Assembly: GCA_035528235.1 (NCBI GenBank)
Contig: DATKZB010000031.1
Span: 1-6,995, forward strand
DNA: 6,995 nucleotides
Source: DATKZB01 sp035528235
GTDB taxonomy: Bacteria > Planctomycetota > Phycisphaerae > FEN-1346
Direction: 5' to 3'
Part shown: piece by piece, positions 1 through 4,911 of the stretch
Position numbering within the stretch: the first letter of the stretch is position 1
How the letters are laid out: each line of letters begins with the position of its first letter
Notes under the pieces: generated by a model
Seen by the model: the letters and a program-made list of their open reading frames with translations, nothing else
Told to the model about the DNA's origin: nothing
Database searches by the model: none
Program-made: the position numbers and the translations under genes

Positions 1-92
1 CCGAACGTCGCGGCGATCGCCTCGTGCGTGTGCACGCTCTCATCGCACGCCCGCACCACACGCTCCCGCAGATCTATCGAGTAGGTTTCCAT
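1..92 (-). CDS. IS630-type transposase, N-terminal fragment (cut by window edge)
   Basis: The minus strand opens with ATG at 92..90 and reads through to the window edge without a stop. The 30 complete codons begin METYSIDLRERVVRACDE and continue with an EAIAATFG segment. A start of the form 'YS.DLRERVV' followed by 'A...FG' is typical of the N-terminal helix-turn-helix of IS630/Tc1-mariner-type transposases, which bind the element ends before DDE-catalysed transposition into TA sites. Only the DNA-binding start is visible; the catalytic domain lies outside, so whether the gene is intact cannot be judged. A weak purine-rich stretch (GAGTAGG) precedes the ATG but lies in a hairpin with the start codon. 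It could instead be a stand-alone helix-turn-helix protein of the same family. The family assignment rests on this short N-terminus only. Confidence 0.7.
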   Translation of the reverse strand, partial: METYSIDLRERVVRACDESVHTHEAIAATF

Positions 93-100
93 GCCTACTC
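79..100 (-). promoter_or_regulatory. Hairpin enclosing the transposase start codon
   Basis: GAGTAGG at 79-85 and CCTACTC at 94-100 form a perfect 7-bp inverted repeat with an 8-nt loop. On the minus-strand transcript the only Shine-Dalgarno-like stretch is in the upstream arm and the ATG (92..90) is in the loop. This arrangement would lower translation of messages reading in from outside, as is known for some insertion sequences. The base pairing is seen directly; the regulatory role is inference. Confidence 0.4.
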
Positions 101-135
101 TTATCGGCACACGCTACATCCAAACGTGAACTGCT

Positions 136-1113
136 CTAGCCTTCGTCGTGGACGAAGTACCGCATTGAGACCTTCTTGAACTCCCGCGTCGAGAAGAGCA
201 GGTCGTAGTCCGGCAAGGCTGCATCGCGGGCCATCCCATCGACCACGCAGCGCACCTCGGCCGCCGACCGTCCGTGGACCATGGCGTACAGGTTGTACGG
301 GAACCCCGGCAGCGGCGGCCGGCGGTAGCAGTGGCTGACCTGGGGATACGCCGCGAGTTGTCGGCCGGCGGCGTCGACCGTCTCGGCGGGCACGTGGAAC
401 ACGGCCATGCCGTTCGCGGCAAAGCCCAGCGCCTGGTGCCGCACGACTGCCCCGAAGCGCCGAATGACGCCCGTAGCCAGCCACGCCCGAACCTGGTCGA
501 CAACCCGTACCTCGGGCCAGCCCATTTGCTCGGCGACGCCGGCCAACGGTTCGCGCGCGACCGGCAGACCGTCCTGGAGGAGGCGGACGAGGCGCTTCTC
601 ATCGTCCGACAGCGGCACCGCTTCGCGCGGCGGCCCGGGCGCCGCGGCGTTCAGCGCGGGGGCGTCTGTCAGGTTAAAGTGGACGCGGATCTTGTAGACC
701 GCCAGCGCCGGCAGGCTGTGGAAGCCCGCGACGCCGGTGTCGTGCCGCAGCCGCTCGAGCGCCTGGTCGAGTTGCCCCGGCGCCGCCGCCGTCAGCGTGA
801 ACCACAGGTTATATGCGTTCGTTCGCTCGTAGCAGTGCGTGACGCCGGGCAGGCGGCCGACACGCTCGGCCACGTCGGCAAGGCGGTCGGCCGGCACCCG
901 CGCGGCAACGAGTGTCGAGACGTATCCGAGACGCGCCGAATCGAAGACGGGGCCCAGGCGGCGGATAAGGCCGCCGTCCAGCATGTGGCGGACGCGGCGC
1001 AGGACGTCCTCCGGGTCGGTTCCCAGCCGGCCGGCCAGGGCGTCGAACGGGCGCGCGTCCATCGGCAGCGCCGCCTGAATGGCCGTCAGAATTTGCCTGT
1101 CGAGTTCGTCCAT
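136..1113 (-). CDS. ahbAB: Siroheme decarboxylase, fused AhbA-AhbB subunits
   Basis: A 325-residue protein made of two tandem Lrp/AsnC-like modules, each a winged-helix segment followed by a ferredoxin-like domain. The N-terminal half (about 1-150) has LIRRLGPVFDSARLGY (49-64), THCYER (92-97) and YKIRVHFNLT (140-149), as in AhbA. The C-terminal half (about 168-325) has VIRRFGAVVRHQALGF (216-231), SHCYRRP (260-266) and FSTREFKKVSMRYF (307-320), as in AhbB. Family knowledge: AhbA/AhbB decarboxylate two acetate side chains of siroheme to give didecarboxysiroheme in the alternative heme pathway; NirD/NirL do the same for heme d1. Each half keeps the histidine of the HCY motif (H93, H261). Placement 151 nt downstream of cobA-hemD on the same strand supports a tetrapyrrole role. 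ATG 1113 is chosen because upstream in-frame sequence is low-complexity and runs through a repeat. No strong ribosome-binding site is seen. Such proteins are often labelled AsnC regulators. Confidence 0.88.
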   Translation of the reverse strand: MDELDRQILTAIQAALPMDARPFDALAGRLGTDPEDVLRRVRHMLDGGLIRRLGPVFDSARLGYVSTLVAARVPADRLADVAERVGRLPGVTHCYERTNAYNLWFTLTAAAPGQLDQALERLRHDTGVAGFHSLPALAVYKIRVHFNLTDAPALNAAAPGPPREAVPLSDDEKRLVRLLQDGLPVAREPLAGVAEQMGWPEVRVVDQVRAWLATGVIRRFGAVVRHQALGFAANGMAVFHVPAETVDAAGRQLAAYPQVSHCYRRPPLPGFPYNLYAMVHGRSAAEVRCVVDGMARDAALPDYDLLFSTREFKKVSMRYFVHDEG

Positions 1114-1133
1114 GAAAGCACTCTGAGTTTGGA

Positions 1134-1220
1134 TGTTCGCGCGGTGGGTCCCCGTACCCACCGCGCCGACCTGCAGTTGAACCTCGAGCGCGGCGGGTGC
1201 GGGGACCCGCCGCGCAAACA
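1134..1220. repeat. Inverted hairpin doublet A (REP/REPIN-like)
   Basis: Two perfect 11-bp stems with 6-nt loops lie between cobA-hemD and ahbAB: 1139-1149/1156-1166 with loop CCCCGT, and 1188-1198/1205-1215 with loop GCGGGG. The second is an inverted copy of the first. Aligning 1134-1166 with the reverse complement of 1188-1220 gives 29 of 33 identities. Two of the four differences are a compensatory pair (T-A against C-G) inside the stem. The spacer is 21 nt. There is no T-tract after either stem, so a classical intrinsic terminator is not supported. It could act as an mRNA-stabilising or processing structure between the two cistrons. Confidence 0.8.
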
Positions 1221-1264
1221 CGCAATGCAAGCTGCCACTGGCTTGGCCGAAGGCCGGGCGCACG

Positions 1265-2794
1265 TCAGGTCTTGGCCGGGCGGGCCTCGGCGGCCACGAT
1301 GGCGTCGACAAGGGCGGGCATCGTGTGCGGGTCGGCCTCGACGTCCGGTTCCAGCCCCGCCTCGCGGAGCGTCGCGGAGGTGGTCGGGCCGATGCTGGCG
1401 ATGCGGGCCCGCGACGCCCGGACCGCTTCGGCGCCCACGACGCCGAGAAAGTTCCGGACCGTCGACGAACTCGTGAACGTGAGCCAGTCGACCTGGCCGG
1501 CCCCGAGCGCGTCGGTCACCGCGTCGGCGCTGGCCGTGTCGAGCACCGTGCGGTAGGCGACGATGTCGGATACCACGGCCCCGTGCGACCGCAGGGCGTC
1601 GGCCAGTTCTTTCGGCGCGATGTCGGCCCGCGGCAGGAGGACGCGCCTGCCGCGCAGGTCGGCGCCGGCGGCCAGGGCCTCGGCCACGGCGGCGCCGGTG
1701 TAGGTCTCGGGCTGGAGGTCAGACCGGATACCGAACCGGCCGAGCCGCTCGGTCGTCGCTGGGCCGATCGTGGCAACGCCGACGCCGGCCAGCGCGCGGG
1801 CATCGAGTCCGGCGCCGGCCAGGGCCGCGAAGTAAGCGTCGACCCCGTTGACGCTCGTGAACACAATCCAGTCGAACGACGCGGCCTCGCGGGCGGCGCG
1901 CTCGATGTCCGCCGGGTCCTCGGGCGGCTCGATGTGGATGGCGGGGGCCTCAATCGTTTCGGCGCCCAGCGCATCGAGCTGTGCCACAAGGTCCGACGCC
2001 TGAGCCCGGGCCCGCGTAACGACGATCCGGCGCCCGAGGAGCGGCCGTTGCTCGAACCACGCCAGGCGGTCGCGCAGGGCCACGACCGCGCCGACCACGA
2101 TGATGGCAGGGGCCTTCAATTCAGCCCGCAGAACCAGGCCCGGCAATGTGGCGAGCGAACCCGTGACGGTCCGCTGCCGCGGCGTGGTGCCCCAATGGAT
2201 GGCCGCCGCGGGCGTGTCGGGGCTGCGGCCGTGGGCCACGAGATTCTCGGCTATCGTCGGCAGGTTCCGGACGCCCATGTAGAAGACGAGCGTGCCCGGC
2301 CAGCGGGCCAGGGCCTGCCAGTCGAGCGCCGAGTCGGGCTTGTCGCCGGCCTCGTGGCCGGTCACCAGGGCCACGCCGCTCGCCAGGTCGCGGTGCGTCA
2401 CGGGAATGCCCGCGTACGCTGCGGCCGCCACGCCGGCCGTGACGCCGGGAACGACCTCGAAGGGGATGCCGGCCTCGGCCAGGGCCAGGGCCTCTTCGCC
2501 GCCGCGGCCGAAGACGTACGGGTCGCCTCCCTTGAGGCGGACGACGGTCCGGCCGGCCCGGGCCCGTTCGACCAGCAAGGCGTTGATGTCGTCCTGCGAG
2601 AGGGTGTGCTGCGCGGCCCGCTTGCCCACGTAGACGCGCTCGGCCGCCGGCGGGGCGTGGTCGAGCAGGCGGGGCGAGAGCAGGGCGTCGTAGACCACGA
2701 CATCGGCCAGTGCCAGGGCCTCGCGGCCGCGCAGCGTCAGCAGTCCGGGGTCGCCCGGCCCGGCCCCGACCAGGTAAACACGCCCTGGGTTCAT
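1265..2794 (-). CDS. cobA-hemD: CobA-HemD fusion: uroporphyrinogen-III C-methyltransferase / uroporphyrinogen-III synthase
   Basis: A 509-residue bifunctional protein. Residues 1-245 are a SAM-dependent uroporphyrinogen-III methyltransferase: VYLVGAGPGDPGLLT (6-20), GGDPYVFGRGGEE (89-101), VVPGVTAG (114-121) and PVTHRD (131-136). Residues about 253-500 are HemD: RRIVVTRARAQASDL (255-269), FTSVNGVDAYF (312-322), ETYTGAAVAEAL (363-374), LLPRADIAPKEL (386-397) and FTSSSTVRNF (440-449). HemD cyclises hydroxymethylbilane to uroporphyrinogen III; CobA methylates C2 and C7 to precorrin-2, the branch point for siroheme, cobalamin and siroheme-derived heme. This fusion is common in bacteria; there is no CysG-type dehydrogenase/chelatase domain, so that step must be elsewhere. 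ATG 2794 begins the conserved methyltransferase strand and has GGAG (2802-2805) 7 nt upstream. The in-frame upstream extension is basic low-complexity sequence crossing the promoter. It probably leads a minus-strand operon with ahbAB. Confidence 0.95.
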   Translation of the reverse strand: MNPGRVYLVGAGPGDPGLLTLRGREALALADVVVYDALLSPRLLDHAPPAAERVYVGKRAAQHTLSQDDINALLVERARAGRTVVRLKGGDPYVFGRGGEEALALAEAGIPFEVVPGVTAGVAAAAYAGIPVTHRDLASGVALVTGHEAGDKPDSALDWQALARWPGTLVFYMGVRNLPTIAENLVAHGRSPDTPAAAIHWGTTPRQRTVTGSLATLPGLVLRAELKAPAIIVVGAVVALRDRLAWFEQRPLLGRRIVVTRARAQASDLVAQLDALGAETIEAPAIHIEPPEDPADIERAAREAASFDWIVFTSVNGVDAYFAALAGAGLDARALAGVGVATIGPATTERLGRFGIRSDLQPETYTGAAVAEALAAGADLRGRRVLLPRADIAPKELADALRSHGAVVSDIVAYRTVLDTASADAVTDALGAGQVDWLTFTSSSTVRNFLGVVGAEAVRASRARIASIGPTTSATLREAGLEPDVEADPHTMPALVDAIVAAEARPAKT

Positions 2795-2825
2795 CGGTGG
2801 TCTCCGTCGTCGGCTGTGCCGGGCC

Positions 2826-2854
2826 ATTCTACCCGCTGGGGGCCGACGCGCGAA
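2826..2854 (-). promoter_or_regulatory. Candidate sigma-70-type promoter for cobA-hemD
   Basis: On the minus strand a GGG-TAGAAT -10 box lies at 2831..2826. Seventeen nt further upstream is a weak -35 candidate, TTCGCG (2854..2849). Transcription would start near 2819, giving a leader of about 25 nt that holds the GGAG site. The -10 is good and the -35 poor. Its mirror-image counterpart on the plus strand has the same GGGTAGAAT core. Confidence 0.45.
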
Positions 2855-2871
2855 ATCTTTGTTTTGCCCGC

Positions 2872-2899
2872 TTGCATTGTCGGCCGGGTGGGGTAGAAT
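2872..2899 (+). promoter_or_regulatory. Candidate sigma-70-type promoter for the Gfo/Idh/MocA gene
   Basis: TTGCAT at 2872-2877 is separated by 16 nt from TAGAAT at 2894-2899. Transcription would start near 2906, leaving a leader of about 77 nt. The leader contains a GC-rich stem, CGGCC (2941-2945) with GGCCG (2950-2954), just upstream of the ribosome-binding site. This pair of divergent promoters is in the only non-coding stretch of the window without an obvious repeat element. Confidence 0.5.
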
Positions 2900-2982
2900 C
2901 CTTCTTCCTGTTATGACGGTAGTGACCACGGCGCTCCGCCCGGCCGCAGGGCCGGCGGGGGGAAACGGAAAGGAATCGGACG

Positions 2983-3987
2983 ATGGCGAAAGACATTCGG
3001 ATCGGCATGATCGGCATGGGCGGGTTCATGAACGTGCACTCCGAGGCGCTCGGCAAGATACCCGAGGCCAAGATCGTCGCGATCTGCGACCCCGTGGCGG
3101 CCAACCGGGCCAAGCACAAGGCCCGTCACGCCCACTTGGCGGAGGCCGCCGAGTACGACGACTACAAGGCCATGCTCAAGGGCGAGAAACTCGATGGCGT
3201 CGTCATTGCCAGCCCGCACACCATTCACTTCGAGCAGATCATGGCCGCCCTCGACAAGGGCCTGCACGTGCTCGTCGAGAAGCCGATGGTCTGCACGACG
3301 GCGCACGGCGTCAAGGTCGTCAAGAAGGTTCGCAAGACCGGCCTGGTGCTGACCATCGGATACCACCGGCACACCGACGGCACGTTCCGTTACGTGCGGC
3401 GCGAGATCGCCGCCGGCGCCATCGGCAAGGTGCAGGCCGTTGCGGCGTTTCAGTGCCAGGAATGGAAGAAGGCCTGCAAGGGTCTGTGGCGCCAGGAGCC
3501 GGAACTCTCGGGCGGCGGCCAGTTGAACGATTCCGGCAGCCACCTCGTCGACATTGTGCTGTGGATAACCGGGCTTCAGGCCGACGTGGTCTCGGCCCAG
3601 ATTGACAACTGCGGCACGAAGGTCGACATCAACTCGGCCATCAACGTGCGGTTCACCAACGGCGCCGTCGGCACGGTGACCGTTATCGGCGACGCCCCGT
3701 CGTGGTGGGAAGACATCAGCATCGTGGGCGACAAGGGTGCCCTGCACATCCGCCAGGGGGCCGGCATGACGCAGCAACTGGGCTGGCGCGACGCCCAGGT
3801 CACCGTCGACGCCAAGGCGCTGGGTAGCGCGTCGGTTTCGTTCGACTTCATCCGGGCCGTCAAGGGAGAGGGCAAGCCGGTGGCCCCGGCCGAGTGCGGC
3901 CTGCGGGTCATCGAACTTACCGAAGCCGCCTGGAAGTCCGCCGCCCAGGCCGGCAAACCGGTCACCGTGCCGCGATCGAAACTCTAG
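2983..3987 (+). CDS. Gfo/Idh/MocA family NAD(P)-dependent oxidoreductase
   Basis: A 334-residue cytoplasmic protein with no signal peptide. The N-terminal Rossmann domain (about 5-122) starts IRIGMIGMGGFMNVHSEAL, giving the nucleotide-binding glycine motif at about 11-14. The acidic residue D36 at the end of the second strand (IVAICDP) favours NAD(H). The family's EKP motif is at 99-101 (LVEKPM). The C-terminal substrate domain contains GGGQLNDSGSHLVDIVLW (177-194) with D183 and H187, the usual catalytic positions. The family acts on sugars, inositols and related polyols; the substrate cannot be read from the sequence. AGGA at 2971-2974 lies 8 nt before ATG 2983, a good ribosome-binding site. 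It is transcribed divergently from cobA-hemD and convergently with pcm, so it is probably monocistronic. Its TAG stop lies in the left terminal repeat of element B. A role connected with tetrapyrroles is not suggested. Confidence 0.92.
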   Translation: MAKDIRIGMIGMGGFMNVHSEALGKIPEAKIVAICDPVAANRAKHKARHAHLAEAAEYDDYKAMLKGEKLDGVVIASPHTIHFEQIMAALDKGLHVLVEKPMVCTTAHGVKVVKKVRKTGLVLTIGYHRHTDGTFRYVRREIAAGAIGKVQAVAAFQCQEWKKACKGLWRQEPELSGGGQLNDSGSHLVDIVLWITGLQADVVSAQIDNCGTKVDINSAINVRFTNGAVGTVTVIGDAPSWWEDISIVGDKGALHIRQGAGMTQQLGWRDAQVTVDAKALGSASVSFDFIRAVKGEGKPVAPAECGLRVIELTEAAWKSAAQAGKPVTVPRSKL

Positions 3988-4116
3988 TGCTCCGTGGCTC
4001 GTCACTATCGGGGTGGCATGCCCGCGGCATCCGTTCCGCGGGCATGCATGCCCACGCAAAGGCGGCGTGGGCATGCCACCCGGCTATCCTTCACTTGAGG
4101 TGTAACGGGGCACTAG
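3984..4116. repeat. Palindromic MITE-like element B between convergent genes
   Basis: Terminal inverted repeats CTAGTGCTCCGT (3984-3995) and ACGGGGCACTAG (4105-4116) match at 11 of 12 positions, the exception being a G-T pair. Inside are two perfect 12-bp hairpins: 4016-4027/4036-4047 (8-nt loop) and 4046-4057/4065-4076 (7-nt loop). GGGTG (4011-4015) pairs with CACCC (4077-4081) flush with both hairpins, making a three-way junction. Both ends are CTAG, giving a 4-bp duplication or part of the repeats. No ORF is present, so any transposition would rely on another element's transposase. The TAG stops of both flanking genes lie in the CTAG ends. It may also act as a bidirectional transcription barrier, although no T-tract is present. 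Confidence 0.75.
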
Positions 4117-4766
4117 TCTGATTCGGGTTGGTCGGCGTGGCCGCCCACCAGCGGCACGAAGCGGCATGGGCAGAACTCGTCGCGCACGACCTGGCCCCCG
4201 CGTTTCGTCAGGCGGACGAGAATCTGCGAACCCCACGCGCTTACGGGCGTGACCAGGACGCCCGGGTCGGCCAACTGCTCGACCCACGCCGGGGGCACCT
4301 CTTCGGCGGCCGCGGCGCAGAGGATGCGGTCGAACGGCGCCGCTTCGGGCCAGCCGGCCCGGCCGTCGCCCAGGCGGCAGTGCACGTTCCGGCAGTCGAG
4401 TGCCTCCAGCGCGCCGCGGGCCGTCTCTTGAAGGGCCGCGCGGACCTCAATCGTGTACACCTCGGCCGCCAGGTGCGCCAGAACGGCCGTCTGGTAACCC
4501 GACCCCGTGCCGATCTCCAGGACGCGCTCCGGCCCCTGGAGGGCGAGGCTCTGCGTCATCAGCGCCACGATGTACGGCTGGCTGATGGTCTGGCCCTCGC
4601 CGATGGGCAGCGGAAAGTCGCCGTAGGCCGAGCGTCGCTCGCTGGGCGGGACGAACCGCGCCCGGTCCACGCGCCGAAACACGTCTAGCACGCGCGGGTC
4701 GGTGATGTCGCGGCCCTGGAGTTGCGTCCGGATCATCTGGTCGAGTTCTTCGCGGGCATCGGGCAT
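4113..4766 (-). CDS. pcm: Protein-L-isoaspartate O-methyltransferase
   Basis: A 217-residue enzyme of normal family length. It transfers a methyl group from S-adenosylmethionine to isoaspartyl residues in aged proteins, starting their repair in the cytoplasm. Visible motifs: ARFVPP (36-41), the active-site segment GQTISQPYIVALM (58-70), SAM-binding motif I VLEIGTGSGYQTAVLA (82-97), the acidic residue after strand 2 (YTIEV, E107), LGDGRAGW (132-139), FDRILCAAAAEEVP (145-158) and CRFVPLVG (201-208). ATG 4766 fits the family N-terminus; an in-frame TTG at 4793 would start inside the neighbouring repeat and is less likely. A purine stretch (AGGGGGA) lies about 14 nt upstream, farther than ideal. 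No promoter is visible between it and the flavoprotein gene 145 nt upstream, so readthrough from that gene is likely. Its TAG stop lies in element B. Confidence 0.94.
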   Translation of the reverse strand: MPDAREELDQMIRTQLQGRDITDPRVLDVFRRVDRARFVPPSERRSAYGDFPLPIGEGQTISQPYIVALMTQSLALQGPERVLEIGTGSGYQTAVLAHLAAEVYTIEVRAALQETARGALEALDCRNVHCRLGDGRAGWPEAAPFDRILCAAAAEEVPPAWVEQLADPGVLVTPVSAWGSQILVRLTKRGGQVVRDEFCPCRFVPLVGGHADQPESD

Positions 4767-4787
4767 GGCGGCGACCGTAGTCCCCCT

Positions 4788-4895
4788 ACGCAACTTCGGA
4801 ACTTCATCCCGCCTGGCGGCCTTCCCAGGCCGCCAGGAACCCTCATCAGGTCCAATCGCGGCGGCCTGGGAAGGCCGCCGCGCGGCAAGTTGCGT
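4788..4895. repeat. Inverted hairpin doublet C with terminal inverted repeats
   Basis: Two perfect 10-bp stems with 6-nt loops: 4812-4821/4828-4837 (loop TTCCCA) and 4857-4866/4873-4882 (loop TGGGAA). The cores GGCGGCC/GGCCGCC are inverted copies and the loops are fully complementary. The spacer is 19 nt. A perfect 9-bp terminal repeat, ACGCAACTT (4788-4796) and AAGTTGCGT (4887-4895), brackets the pair. The left arm CAACTTCGGAACTTC (4791-4805) resembles 6867-6881 in element D at 12 of 15 positions, showing these are copies of one family. It occupies most of the 145 nt between the flavoprotein gene and pcm. Confidence 0.8.
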
Positions 4896-4911
4896 TGCAC
4901 GAGTGGCCGCC

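Larger units (their letters stand above)
1..138 (-). mobile_element. Probable terminus of an IS630-family insertion sequence
   Basis: The transposase start codon is only 43 nt from the stop codon of ahbAB, so the upstream end of the element must lie within about 93-138 if the element is complete. IS630 elements insert at and duplicate TA, and a TA is present at 137-138 inside the ahbAB stop codon (TAG, 138..136). The element would then begin GAGCAGTTCACG on the minus strand. The second terminal repeat is outside the window, so the exact boundary is unproven. Confidence 0.4.

Noticed and set aside
136..1113. Annotation as an Lrp/AsnC transcriptional regulator
   Set aside because: The winged-helix and ferredoxin-like domains are shared with AsnC proteins. 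The duplicated HCY motifs, the YKIRVHFNLT and REFKKVSMRYF signatures, and the cobA-hemD neighbour fit siroheme decarboxylase better.
1114..1311. N-terminal extension of ahbAB (66 extra codons)
   Set aside because: The extension runs through hairpin doublet A and into the 3' end of cobA-hemD. The conserved domain begins with MDELDRQ at 1113.
274..1476. Plus-strand open frame (400 codons) opposite ahbAB
   Set aside because: It overlaps the strongly supported siroheme decarboxylase and crosses repeat A and the end of cobA-hemD.
1325..2896. Plus-strand open frame (523 codons) opposite cobA-hemD
   Set aside because: The minus strand carries clear CobA and HemD motifs throughout; the plus frame has no family features and low-complexity composition.
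2795..2929. N-terminal extension of cobA-hemD
   Set aside because: It consists of basic low-complexity residues, spans the predicted promoter, and lies before the conserved first strand of the methyltransferase. ATG 2794 has a well-spaced ribosome-binding site.
2906..2982. Riboswitch in the leader of the Gfo/Idh/MocA gene
   Set aside because: Only a short GC-rich stem near 2941-2954 is seen; no conserved riboswitch core is recognisable.
3988..4112. Element B as a classical Rho-independent terminator
   Set aside because: The stems are strong but no run of T follows either arm on either strand. A barrier role remains possible but is not shown by the sequence.
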